DNA from: Gremmenia infestans | Taxonomy: Eukaryota; Ascomycota; Leotiomycetes; Helotiales; Hamatocanthoscyphaceae | Length of the DNA stretch: 64,000 nucleotides | Direction of reading: 5' to 3' | NCBI GenBank assembly: GCA_032629725.1 | Contig: JAFEVB010000023.1 | Span: 806,001-870,000 of the forward strand | Shown here: in pieces, positions 23,422 through 33,994 of the stretch | Layout of the letters: each line of letters begins with the position of its first letter | Numbering within the stretch: position 1 is the stretch's first letter | Position numbers and translations under genes: made by a program | Notes under the pieces: generated by a model | The model's database searches: none | Told to the model about the DNA's origin: nothing | What the model saw: the letters and a program-made list of their open reading frames with translations, nothing else

Positions 23422-24307
23422 ATGAGCTCCCGTTGTGTTCTCTGCGATCGATCTTTCGATAGCGATGAAAGCCTGCAGCAGCACAAACGAGAATCACCCG
23501 CGCATACCTTCGACTGCAGAACTTGCGACCGTTACTATGGCAGCAAGACAGCTCTACAGCAGCACTTACGCGACTCACCGATTCATGCCCCGTCCTTTGA
23601 TTGTGACGACTGCGATCGATCTTTCAATAGCGAAGAGGCGTTGCAGCAGCACCTGCGGGATTCACCAGCACATGCCCCATCCTTCAACTGTGAGACCTGC
23701 GATCGTTTCTTCGGCAACGAGGAGGCTCTAGAGCAGCATCTGCGGGACTCTCGCATTCACCAACAGGATACGGAAACCCCTTTGGATGCCTTTTTTCGCG
23801 CTTTCCCAACGTTCGATTACAACCCTCTTCTCCCACCAGCTACTTCGTATGCCAACTTGCAGAGACAAGAAGGATGGCGCCGTGGCAGTGCCGCGTCAAA
23901 TAATGCGTGGAACAGATATCAAGACGCGCTACAAAGCGAACTGCAAATGTGGTACGGTGCAGAGAACGATTTGACTGCGTGGCATGCGCTTTGTCGCGCA
24001 ATTGGTATCGAGCCGCTTCCGACGACATGTGAGCAATGTCAGGAGGTAGGAGACCGTGCCCTGAAATTGGGCAGATCCATGCGAACGCGGATCATAGGCT
24101 GCGCGAAGGACACACGTTAATATCATTGATTTGATCGAATGGGGACGAAGTGGTAGTGAGGAAAAAGTTCAGACTTTCCGCGATGTGGCAGAGCTCCGAG
24201 CCTACACTAAGGAGACACGCAAGATATTTCGCAACATGTTTAACCAAGAAGGCGGTGATGTCGTCTTGAGACACCTACTTCGAAACATCTTTCGAGGGAG
24301 CTTATAA
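23422..24307 (+). CDS. C2H2 zinc-finger protein with four H-x6-H fingers
   Basis: Exons 23422-24045 and 24098-24307 (52-bp intron) give 277 aa. Four fingers in residues 1-115 have C-x2-C-x12-H-x6-H spacing (for example C-x2-C ... QQHLRDSPIH), with near-identical linkers, indicating recent internal duplication. The wide H-x6-H spacing is unlike the classical H-x3-5-H. After the fingers, an alpha-helical region contains a WNRYQDAL-type segment and a C-x2-C. Splicing at CATAG creates RRTHVNIIDLIEW and a conserved-looking helical end; the unspliced frame would stop at once. I recognise this as a widespread uncharacterised fungal C2H2 architecture. ATG 23422 is the first true ATG in frame. Nuclear or RNA-binding role is inferred only. 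Confidence 0.8.
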
Positions 24308-24566
24308 GAGCTTGATTCGGGATACTGTGGATGTGGGAAGCAGTTTTGATGATACGGGTTCCAGGAGATCAGGGAAGGTTGCAATGCAGCGCGTAGTAGC
24401 GCAGAGGAGCCGTGACCTTCTAAACGACTTTTGATGATGTAATTTCGGTCTTTAATTTCCTGAGTATACAATGTGCTGTTACTGCAAGTCACTTCCTCCT
24501 GATCATGGCTTAGTGGTTTGGAATAGTGATACTAATGCTCAAGCGTCTCCGAGTTTTTGCCTAGCG

Positions 24567-25456
24567 CTACGTCGAGGTTCTATTATGGACTTCGACCAGA
24601 GTCCTAAAAATGGAGTCGTTATCTGCTGCGTCAATCCTCTCCTCGGTCTTTGCCTCCTGGTTCTGGCGCTCTGCCTCATCTTTCGACCTAAGCTGATCGA
24701 ATGGAGTTGAATAGCGTTTTCGCCTTAAGTTTTGCTGCTTAGACCTTACACTCCGGGCTCTGCTCCCTTGCGCAGGTTCTTGTGACTCACGCATCTCCTT
24801 AGCCCTTTTGAGAAGCTGCGTAAGTTCTTGGTATGATATATTAACTTCTGTCGAGTTTCCGAAATGCATGTTTGTCGATATTTCATCCGTCGCGAAATCG
24901 ACAAAGAACGTCGGTTGAATTGTCAAAAGACCCATCGCTAGCCCGAAATGCCTTCCCAAAGATTAGCTTTAGCTCCATGCGCATGTAGAGGATGATACAC
25001 CTGGGGTATAATTGTTTCTTCTGCCTCGAGAATTTCCATTTCCTCCCCATCATCACGGATGTACCGCGGTCGCCAAATGGACAACCTTGTCTCTTTTGCG
25101 CTGCCGGACTTGATGTCGGTACCAATGACCACTTCGATATCCCCATTTGAGTATTGGATATATCCCACGCAAGCTTCTTCAGTTCTTCCCACCTTGTGAA
25201 TTGGATAGCTCTAGAACAACGCAGGTATACCGCATCTCGATGCTGGAACTAGGCTTCAGGCTCGCGCCGGTGAACGACTCTTATGCCTTGCCCGTCTTTA
25301 TCCCGCACCCCCCCCCCAATTAGCTATCCGAGCAGCAAACTCCGCAGACAAGTCTTCGCGGTAGTTGATAACCTCGAGATGTTTGCTGATCACGTCTGCG
25401 ATAGAAGCAGTAAAGAAATCGTGGACCGGTGTTGGCATGCGAACCGATAGAAGCAT
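24567..25456 (-). pseudogene. Relic of an accessory ascomycete protein family, multiply frameshifted
   Basis: Reading leftward from ATG 25456, pieces in different frames follow each other in a sensible order. First comes a PTPVHDFFTASI opening. Next is a run of ten C/G (25308-25317) where the frame shifts. Then an REPEA stretch ends in TAG (25249-25251) before FQHRDA. Then LKKLAWD, a frame change, IQYSNGDIEVVIG and LSIWRPRYI. Then FRASDG, another frame change, DFATDEIS and a Lys/Arg/Glu-rich tail ending at 24567. I recall intact uncharacterised fungal proteins with these words in this order, so this looks like one decayed gene with at least three shifts and one C-to-T-type stop. Function unknown. 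Confidence 0.55.
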
Positions 25457-26692
25457 GGATATGGGATCGTAGTCAGACCTTGACTATCAAGTGATAACAC
25501 TACTGATGGCCTCCATTATTAATTGTCGTTTCATCATTTGTGGGACATCGCTGCTCCATTACAGATTCACGAACGAACCTATACCTGAGAACCTGCTCGC
25601 CTTCCGTCGAACAAAGCAACACCACCGGACAAGCAGATCCAGCTTCCATTGACTCCTGATAACCGTTGACCGGTCCTCCTATGGGAGCGATAGGTTTGCC
25701 GTGGTTCCTGCCTTGCAGATATTCAAACAGCATCAAGAGACAGGTTGATGAATACCTGGATATCAATTCAAATTAAAGCCAACATAATACGAGCGTTTCC
25801 TTGATCGCATTGCCGGAGAGGAAGTTCTATCTTCCAGTGATCATGCCACGTGATCTGGGCCTTTACGTCAGCCACAGCCCTAAACAACAGCAGCAAACTT
25901 GGTAATGATTACATAAGCAAGTTACTGTAAATTTTATAGGACGTGCGGGGTACTAATTACACTAACCAAATTGGTTGGTCCGAAGTACCGATCCGTGTCG
26001 ATCTTATATGAACTTGCACGCCACAGCAGCTATAAGGCTGATGACGATCTCCCGCGTAGTTGTGACACCTGGGAGCTCAAATGATACTGTTTTATATATG
26101 TTAGGGATAGTAAGAGCTCGGTGGTGGAATTATATCAGCAGAAGTCTATTACGTGATAAAAGAAGCCTTTCTTCAAATCTGGCATAAGGCCAATGATGCG
26201 AACAAAGAATTTCTTATGGATTATTCGAGGTGACCGGGGAGTGGCTACGGAACATAATTTTAAAATTTTCTACGGGATAGTAAGGGTGTACACAGATTTC
26301 AACATGCTTGAAGGCGAAGTTCCTATCATTCTTTTCGGCACGCAGGGCTTTTCGGCATGCAGGGATGGACGTTACTTGGGGTTTCTAATACGTACGGCCT
26401 GCAGGAGAAGCTGTTCGGCCCCTTATAGAGCTACTATAGCATTGTCGTGGGCCTCCTTTCAAGATTACATTATGCTTACATTGTTACCTCATTTTACTTT
26501 GTTTTGACCCCTTACTCTTCTGATTTTGGACGTACAATTTACAAAACCTTCTCTGGATGTTCTTTAAATCTTTTTATTATTCAGAGGCACGATTTAAGGA
26601 TGCGAAGCCTTTATATCATATACTCTACCTTGATAGGCCCCCTACCCCACCAATATGAGCCAACAATACCTCTCTTCCGTCTCCGAAGCAAG
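25457..26692. other. Gene-poor stretch
   Basis: No supportable gene. A reverse ORF at 25500-25766 (88 codons) has fairly protein-like composition but no motif and could be more of the decayed gene next to it. AT-rich sequence dominates 25900-26300 and 26440-26600. Confidence 0.4.
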
Positions 26693-26890
26693 TCATAGCT
26701 TCGCATAAAGACCTTGTTGTCTTCTCAGATCCTCACATAGAGGACAGTATCCTGGACCGCGTGTGCCTTTGAGCACATACTTAAGACATTGGGTTGGCAG
26801 GCAATGCGCTATCATTTGGATTCTGCAGCGCGTGATGCTGCATGTATAATGTCCACAGCTTTCAAATTTGGTATGTCTCTCGAAACACAT
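26693..26890 (-). CDS. Small cysteine-rich protein, Met-Cys / CGH module (paralog)
   Basis: ATG at 26890 encodes 65 aa: MCFERHTKFESCGH, then Cys at about 16, 22, 30, 35, and a terminal C-x2-C (CPLC) at 49-52. It shares the MC-x3-HTKF-x-(x)-C-x-H opening and C-terminal C-x2-C with the gene at 22350, so the two are diverged paralogs about 4.3 kb apart and on the same strand. The upstream ORF extension to 27217 looks like a leader. Eight Cys plus His could bind two zinc ions in a RING-like or ribbon fold. No signal peptide. Function unknown. Confidence 0.62.
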   Translation of the reverse strand: MCFERHTKFESCGHYTCSITRCRIQMIAHCLPTQCLKYVLKGTRGPGYCPLCEDLRRQQGLYAKL

Positions 26891-27625
26891 ATTTGAATTT
26901 GGCTTGCTCGGTTGATAGAGAGGTATCTTGGGTAGGAAGTTCGATGGAGAGGTGATCTTGCGTGGGAATTTTGGAATGGTATAAGTAACTAAAGGGTGTG
27001 AGACGGGCCATATTTGTGAAAATTGAAAATGTATTGTTCTTGTATATACTGGTTGTTTGATGGTCAGTAAGGGGACGGGAAATACAGGCAAGTGTTGAAG
27101 ACGCGAAAGAATATAACTTGTGGTCCTGGTTTGAGGTGGAGAACAATGGCGTTGTGAGAAAGAGACTACCAAGTGGACACTAGTGGAATAAAGAAAGGGA
27201 GGGATTATGTCAAACACCTGGGTACAGTTTCTTTGAACTCAGCTTCTTCCCGAACACTCTCTCAGAAAAAGTCAGCACTACCTTCTATCCAACCTTTAGC
27301 TACACAATGGGTCAGGTAGTAGACTGTACTCATTTCCCTAAGTAGTAGGCATGGATATTAATTTCCTCGCTTTATTCTTTCACACTGAACAGTCCGGTAA
27401 TTTGGTAGTTTACTGGTGTATCAATGTACCACCATAGAATGTAGCTACAGAAAGCAACTAAATAGGCCAGCGCAATGCCATCATCATGTCCCCTTCCTGA
27501 GACTCGTTGATGCCGATGTCCGTCAAGATGCCACCACGCCTATAACGCCTTTGATCCTAAAGAAACGTTCATGCTCCTCATAAACACAACTCGAAGACTA
27601 TAGCCCACAGCGTCTCCCACCTCAA
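26891..27625. other. Intergenic region, leader of small gene and 3' flank of SUMO gene
   Basis: The part next to 26890 is the leader of the reverse cysteine-rich gene. The remainder is the 3' flank of the SUMO gene. No other ORF is credible. Confidence 0.4.
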
Positions 27626-27955
27626 CTAATAACCACCAAGCTGTTCCATCATGACATCGATCTGGTAAACCTCATCATCCGCGGCATCCTCTAGATCAAA
27701 GGTTGATTCTGGCGTATCCTTGCCATTCAAGCGCTGACCATCATAGAAGAACCGAAGAGAGTCTCTACTAAGTTCCTTAGTCGTGCAATACGCATTCATC
27801 ACCTTTTCCAATGGCGTGCTTTTCTTGATCTTAAAGGTAACTTCGTTTCCGTTCTGGTCCTTGGCTTTGACTTCTATCGCTTGGATCTTTGGCTTTGATT
27901 CCTCGACGGGGGTAGCGGCGGGCGATTCGGGAGCGGTGCTGCCGTTGGTAGACAT
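27626..27955 (-). CDS. smt3: SUMO (Smt3) ubiquitin-like modifier precursor
   Basis: A single reverse-strand exon of 109 aa. A disordered Ser/Pro/Glu N-terminus (1-22) precedes a beta-grasp ubiquitin-like fold with FKIKKSTPLEKVMNAYC, RFFYDGQRLNGKDTPES and a hydrophobic strand ending EQLGGY. The diglycine is at 107-108 with one residue (Tyr109) to be removed by a Ulp protease. These words are diagnostic of SUMO rather than ubiquitin. Several positions (DLEDAADDEVYQIDVMMEQ) have an insertion of acidic residues before the last strand compared with the usual LEMEDGDTIEV-like form, so this is a diverged version. SUMO is normally single-copy and essential in ascomycetes; whether it is the only copy cannot be seen here. 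Confidence 0.92.
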   Translation of the reverse strand: MSTNGSTAPESPAATPVEESKPKIQAIEVKAKDQNGNEVTFKIKKSTPLEKVMNAYCTTKELSRDSLRFFYDGQRLNGKDTPESTFDLEDAADDEVYQIDVMMEQLGGY

Positions 27956-29619
27956 TGCGTCAAGTGATTTGAAGCCGGAAGAGTTGGATTTGGTGCGTGG
28001 CGGAATGGGTCGAATGACTACAAACGGGTTAGATGCTAGCAGACGACTCCACGCGAAGAAGGAAAAACGGCTTACTGCCTTTGGTGTCTTTGGTGCTTTA
28101 CTTCCAATTGTCTTGTCCTGAGTTGCGCAAGTGTCTTCTGTTGGTTCTATATCGACTTCGTTAACTGGCGGACAGGGCAGTATATAATAGGGAAGGAGAC
28201 TTTGGGGTAAGGAAAGCTTGGTGAACGATTGGCAAAGGTCGCGCGTGTGCAGCGAAGTTTGCGAGTAAACAACATGTCATAACGTCGATGAATCTACTAC
28301 ATTCAAAGAGCAAATAAGCAAGCAAAAGATGATTCCTACCTCGAAATATTTGTGGATCGAATTGTCGCTGGCCTCCTTTATTCGTTTGTAGAGGAATCAA
28401 GTTTGGGTTATGATTTTCGTCAAGTCCTCGCTCAACCAAAATAAATTGACTATCAGCAAAGTTGAAGTGGATCAATCAAATAAGTGAATCGCCATGAATC
28501 AAGACTATACAAACAACGACTTATTTCGCATGGTTGAAGTTACTAGAGGGTTGTTCAAAGGGTGAGGCGATCAGGTGTGCTACCAACACCCCTCGTGTCT
28601 TTAGACAGCTTGTTGGGGAAACACCTACCTGCAGCCCCCTTCACACGCGAGACACGGAAGCAAACGCCTCGTTGCTTTAAAACTGGTCAATTGCTGTCTC
28701 TTGCCAAAGAACAAGCAGGATCACAAAAATATGGTCGCGTAGTCACAAGGAGACATGGTTGGGATTAAGAACCACTTGCTGGGTTTCCTTTGTCTTCGCC
28801 CCTGAGACCGTGTCGACAATCTCTTTTCCTGTGCTCGGCAGACCCGTTTTCCCTCTTAATTTTCCCTTTGCATAAAAGTCTACTACTCGTACCTACCATT
28901 CTTTCTTTGTTTTTACTACCGCTAGCTGCTAGCCTTTCCTTTGAGATCAGCGTCTCGCCACTCCCCTGAATTTGCGGTCTATGAAATAAGTCCAGAGTCT
29001 TCTTTTACTGCGCGCAGAAGGTGGTATTGTTCTTCATCACATCGTTGGTTCAGAAGTCGAGGGCCTCCAATTATTCATGTCTGCTGTTGTAGCGCTTATA
29101 TAACATCTATGCAATTGCTTGAAACATTGACACAGCGTTTTGAGAATTGACCGCCGTGTTAAACTTTCTGGGGCGTTTTCTCTTCAGTGTTCTTCTTATT
29201 GTCCACCAGGTTTGATCACACCTTCCAGGCTGGGTCACAAAATTCATCATCCATGTCCTGGTGCGTCGAAATCTCTGAGGATGACATCTAATAGCTTTCA
29301 GGACGGTCGAGAAGACTACAACTAAAGGAGGTCCGGATAAATGCACCCTCATTCCTATGTTATTCCTTGTGACAAGATGACTTACATACCAGAGTAGTTT
29401 TGGCATAAAGTTCGTTTCCACCGCTCAATATTTAGAACAGCGCTATTGTTTAAACATTTTCTTTGTACTGTCATGAAAAAGGCAGGCTCATAGAACAATA
29501 TCATAGTCTAAGGTATAAACTCTATAGGATATCGAGTTTCCAGTCTTCTCCCAAAATACATCACGCAAACAGTGAGCAAGACATTCAACCATTAGATCAC
29601 CAATACCTCAACTTCAAAG
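27956..29619. other. Promoter and leader of SUMO gene; no other gene
   Basis: The part near 27956-28140 probably holds the SUMO 5' leader. The rest has CT-rich and AT-rich segments with scattered ORFs below 105 codons and no recognisable domain. From about 29440 AT-rich leader sequence leads into the gene at 29620. Confidence 0.4.
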
Positions 29620-31863
29620 ATGTGTAACGGATTCGTTATCACGTACGCTTGTGGAAATCAAAGAAATCGGATTTTACCCGGCGGCCAGTGTGACATTGAC
29701 TGTGGTGGGCAAATTTGGGGGGCACGAATAATTTCTCCTCAACGATGCAGATCATGCATATTACGAAGACGTCGAGTACAACGTCGGAATGATCGAAGAT
29801 TTGCCCATGATGCAAGAAGAGCCAAAGGCCTATTGGAATATTTTCGAGGAGAACGACTAGTTCCTCAATGCGACGAGGACCTCGAGTGTAGACACTGCGG
29901 CGGAGATCATTCTTCGGACAGAAACTTGTATCTCTTCAATCAAAGGTCTCGACTTCATCCTTTCACGGCGGATAGGAGTCTGTCACGCACGCGCACAGTG
30001 ATCAGCACAATTCGAAATCACTTCAATCTCGAGGCCCAGGCCAACCCTCAAGATCCCTATGCCGCCATTCGGCCACAGCTTTTCGACGAATGTCTTCGGA
30101 GGCAAGCCCAAATCACGTCTGAACATAGGTACGCCACCGAAGTGGACAGTGCATTTTGCTTCCTAAATATTCTTCCATCGGAGGCATATGCTTCTGGCAC
30201 GCCTCTCGCCCCTCCTCCGGTCATGCACGCTATTATAGATTTTCACCCGACAATATCCTTCTTCGAATGGACATCTAAAACAGATGCCTCGCAGGACGTC
30301 TCCGAACCACGACTCTCCCCCGAAGCAGCCCTAGAACGAGATCTAGACACCTATGAGCAATCATGCCTCCGGAAAAATGGAACAACATTGGAGCGAACGA
30401 GGTTCCGTGATATTCGGACGATAGTTCATAATAGGCCCTACAATTTCTTCCCTGAAGTGCGACCCGGTTGCCTCCGAACACTCTCCTATGCGGCATGGGT
30501 TTGTGCTCAGCGTTCTTACAGCTGTCAATCCAACTACCGGCATCTGATTGAAACGTATGCTGGCTACATCAAAACTGTTGCAAGCCCAGAACAGCGCACA
30601 GCTTTTGAAGCGTCTCGGAAGCAACATTCCGAAGCAGACCGTAGATTCTTCAATAAAACAATGTCCGAAGAGGACATTAAGGAGTTCACCCGACCTCATA
30701 ACCTCATTGTGCGTACTCGCCCATCATCGTGGATCAAGGACGACGCAACACGAAGAGAACTGATAGTCTTCTTGAATGGGCTAGCCAATGGTATGCACAG
30801 GCCCGTAACATTACCAATTCAAGCTTCAATCATGCATCAGAGCCAGAGCGATCGGAATGCACAATCGTCAAATTTGCTGGGTGTGGGGATTTTGATGGAC
30901 GAGCCTGATAACAATAGGGCTCCAACGGGTGCTCAGTTTTCAGACGCAGAATGGTTAGACGAAGAATGGTCAGACTTGCTGGATGCGGGTATGTTGAGGA
31001 ACCAGCCTAACAACAATAGTGCTCCCGCAAATTCTCCATATTCGGACGCAGAATGGTCGGATTTGATGAATGCGGCCAGAGGTTGGAGATTGAGTGACGA
31101 GCCTAACAATAATAGGCAGCAACTGTCCCTGCCAGACTTCAATTTCAACTCTGGGAACGAGTTCCCCCCCTTACCCAGCCTTAGACCGCAGGTAGACGCA
31201 GCAATAGAAAGCGCTGCTAGAATATTCGGTCCTCTCACAGGAAATCCCATGGGAATCCTCGGCATATGGCGCCGCCCGTATGAAGACAATCTCTTGCTAC
31301 AGGTGCCAAACACAGTAGTAGCAGCTCGGCCCGCACCACAATTTCCCTTTCCCTCTGTACAGCGAACCAGCACATCAGAAACTGGCGCTGCAGAAGCCAT
31401 TTTACGCCTACGCCGAGAGAGATTAGAATCAGGTCGCATCGGCAGAGACGAAGCACAGCTATTGCAAGACAGGGGGACAGTAATGCCCCCCGTCCAAACT
31501 TTGCCCCCCACTACCCGCATGTACGGGTCTATGCCACGGTTTGGGGGAGACTTCCCCCCCGACGAGTCCGACAGCGACGGCTCCAGCATAGTATACTCCC
31601 CCCATTCTTCGCCTGAAATACTAACAACAGAAGAGGAAGAGCGTATGAGAAACGGACAGTGGCAACTCGTAGATTATTCTCCCGCCAGAGACGGGAACGA
31701 GGGGAACATGCGTTTAGTGCTGGAGCTCGTCGAGTCTGACTCCGACGACTCGGACTCGGAAGATGACCTTTCGGCGCGGCAAAGGGATTGGCGGAATAGC
31801 AGGCCTTCCACTACTCGCCCTAGCAACTTACGCCAGCTACGGCGCGAGCTACGGAATTCTTGA
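29620..31863 (+). CDS. Large orphan with Cys-rich N-terminus and repeated acidic motifs
   Basis: An intronless ORF of 747 aa with a good leader. Residues 1-55 are Cys-rich (MCNGF, YACGN, CDIDCGG, CRSC), again opening Met-Cys with C-x2-C, so they are reminiscent of the small genes at 22350 and 26890. Next is a basic helical segment and a second C-x2-C (ECRHCGG). Residues 190-390 are helical. Near 430-500 three diverged units read NNN-x-AP ... SDAEW(S/L)D. The C-terminus is Ser/Asp-rich with acidic clusters (ESDSDDSDSED) and Arg-rich ends. I recognise no enzymatic domain. It looks like an expanded member of the same cysteine-rich class with a disordered scaffold, possibly nuclear. Confidence 0.68.
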   Translation: MCNGFVITYACGNQRNRILPGGQCDIDCGGQIWGARIISPQRCRSCILRRRRVQRRNDRRFAHDARRAKGLLEYFRGERLVPQCDEDLECRHCGGDHSSDRNLYLFNQRSRLHPFTADRSLSRTRTVISTIRNHFNLEAQANPQDPYAAIRPQLFDECLRRQAQITSEHRYATEVDSAFCFLNILPSEAYASGTPLAPPPVMHAIIDFHPTISFFEWTSKTDASQDVSEPRLSPEAALERDLDTYEQSCLRKNGTTLERTRFRDIRTIVHNRPYNFFPEVRPGCLRTLSYAAWVCAQRSYSCQSNYRHLIETYAGYIKTVASPEQRTAFEASRKQHSEADRRFFNKTMSEEDIKEFTRPHNLIVRTRPSSWIKDDATRRELIVFLNGLANGMHRPVTLPIQASIMHQSQSDRNAQSSNLLGVGILMDEPDNNRAPTGAQFSDAEWLDEEWSDLLDAGMLRNQPNNNSAPANSPYSDAEWSDLMNAARGWRLSDEPNNNRQQLSLPDFNFNSGNEFPPLPSLRPQVDAAIESAARIFGPLTGNPMGILGIWRRPYEDNLLLQVPNTVVAARPAPQFPFPSVQRTSTSETGAAEAILRLRRERLESGRIGRDEAQLLQDRGTVMPPVQTLPPTTRMYGSMPRFGGDFPPDESDSDGSSIVYSPHSSPEILTTEEEERMRNGQWQLVDYSPARDGNEGNMRLVLELVESDSDDSDSEDDLSARQRDWRNSRPSTTRPSNLRQLRRELRNS

Positions 31864-32644
31864 TCCTGTATTTGAGCCCGGTTTAGGCTCTTCTCATGAC
31901 ATTAACAGAGAATGGTGAGTCCGTCATCTTCTGGTAAGATGGGTTTCTTTACCTGCATGCGATATGGCTAGTAATTTTAATACATACATACATAAATTCA
32001 ACTAATATTTCAAGTCCTAATGTGTAAGTGAGTGGGATGGTATGTGAACTTATAGTAAGTTAAAACTTTTTCAGTGGTGGCCATTTCCAGGCTTTGAATG
32101 CGAGGGGAGATGTAGTCATTCTTTTAGAACTAAGAATCAAGGGGTTAAATACTTCAAGGATTCTTAACCTACTCCGGAATATATCAATCACAAACTTTAT
32201 GACAAGTAGCTTATACTCTGTATGCATGGCATGGGGAGCTTACTCCGTAGTATATCACTGTGCTGCACATTATCCTAGGAAAACTGTGATTGCCATGCAA
32301 TAGATGAGGGAGAAAGAGAAGGGACGATGTAGCCGCACTAGAGCGAAAGGTGTTGTTATTGAACAACTGTGAAAACCTTCGTTTGCGGGGAGTCGGGTCG
32401 AATTGAGCGCTGCGTTAGTGTCTGAGGCTTTCTTTAGCACGGGTTTCCCCAGGAAACAGGGAGTATTTATGAAGGGAGGGGGACCTAGCCCCTGGGAGAA
32501 ATTATGGGGCAAACTTGACACATCTACTATACCCCTCCCCGTCGTTCCCGAAAGGCGGGGGGGAGCCGAGGTGGCTGATGGCTGATATCCTCCACTTATT
32601 CTTGTACAGCTTCTTAACACTCTCTGTTCTCTTTTTTTGGCATC
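31864..32644. other. Intergenic region with (TACA)n
   Basis: A short TACA repeat lies near 31981-31992. The interval contains a 3' flank, an AT-rich middle and the promoter of the hydrolase gene. No ORF has support. Confidence 0.4.
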
Positions 32645-33482
32645 ATGTCCTCTAAGCCTACTGTTGCCATTGTTCCAGGAGCCTATCACACACCAGTCCA
32701 TTTCGATGCTTTCATTTCCTTTCTCAACGCAGAAGGCTACCCAACAGTCTCAAAGCAACTCCCGAGCGTGGATGCAGCAATTCCAACTACTACTACCAGC
32801 GAGGGAGATTCTCACTTCATTGTTGACCAAGTGCTTATGCCCCTCTTGGATGCTGGAAAATACATTGTCCTCGTTGCACACTCATATGGTGGTTGTCCAG
32901 CAGGTGCCGCGGCTAATGGCCTTAGTAAGGCTGAACGCATTGCTGCTGGCAAGAAAGGAGGGATCATTGGCTTGATCTGGGTAACAGCTTTCATTACTCC
33001 GACCAATACATCTCTGCGTACATTGGTCGGCGGAAAGTTCAAACCCTGGGTAGAGATTGATGTAAGTAGACCGCAGCGCTTACGCCAAGTAACCCAAGTG
33101 ACGAACTGACTTGCTCTTCCAGACTCCATCGGCGGGATATGCCTTCCCCAAGACCATTAAGGAGGTCTTCTACAATGACGTCCCCGATGCAATTGCCAAC
33201 GTCGCCATTGGAGAAGTCAAGAAGATGTCCCTGACTGCACTCTCTACTGGCACATCGGCTCCCGGCTGGGCAAATCCAGGATACCAAGGCCGCCTTGCTT
33301 ATGTCCGCACTGCTCTAGACAACTGCATTCCCGCCTTCGCCCAGGATGGTATGATGGAAAGAAGCGGTGTCACTTGGGATGTACATGCATTCAATGCCTC
33401 CCACAGCCCTTTCTTGAGCCAGCCTCAGGCGCTCGCTCAAACCATCGACAGCTTGGCAGAAAGTTGGTCTTCAAGTTCATGA
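32645..33482 (+). CDS. Alpha/beta-hydrolase fold protein
   Basis: Exons 32645-33061 and 33123-33482 (61-bp intron, GTAAGT...TTCCAG) give 258 aa. The N-terminal strand and oxyanion region read VPGAYHTPVHF; the nucleophile elbow is AHSYGG (Ser near residue 82), a Sm-x-N-x-S-x-G-x-type variant with Ala in place of the first Gly. The catalytic acid would be in the middle (VRTALD region) and the His near the C-terminus (NASHSPFLSQP, His being in ASHSPF). That order matches the AB-hydrolase group of small fungal esterase/lactonase-like enzymes, often in secondary metabolism or detoxification. The substrate cannot be told. No signal peptide, so cytosolic. Confidence 0.85.
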
Positions 33483-33994
33483 AAAGGGTGTTGATAGAAA
33501 TTACAGCACGGAAATCGTTGGAAAATGAATTGCAATACGAATACTGTAGATTATCAGTATTGGTGAGCAGTTCAAATTTGCCATGCTTTGCAGCTTTTTG
33601 GCCCTGAGTCACGTGCAACGTGGAAGTCGACATTTGCCGAAAATGTCGGTAGGAGGTATGTCCGCGAAATTCGGGGCTAGCGAATTGTTTTTAAGGACTC
33701 AACTAAAACAGCTAAACATGTCAATTCATGAGTGGGTCGGCGATCGTTCAGCCGCAGCTGCTAGACGCGGACAACTGCCGAGAAAACAAGGTTGGGGTTG
33801 GAGATGACGATATGCTCGGCATAGATTTTCTCTTTTGGGTGAAAGACATATCAGATGAGGTAAGAGCATGGTAAATCAACAAAATCTATATCTCTTCCAG
33901 GAATCGGATTTCTTACCGAGTATAAGTATTGCATGTTACTCTTTTTCATTTCCTCTTATGTTCATATAGCCATCAAACAATTCCGTCCGAAGTA
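33483..33994. other. Intergenic region, aquaporin promoter
   Basis: About 510 bp. An ORF extending upstream of 33995 begins with TTG, not ATG, so it is treated as leader. No other feature seen. Confidence 0.4.

Noticed and set aside
30933..31589. A reverse 218-codon ORF
   Set aside because: Antisense to the 747-aa ORF; no motif and Ser/Gly/Arg-rich as expected from a shadow.
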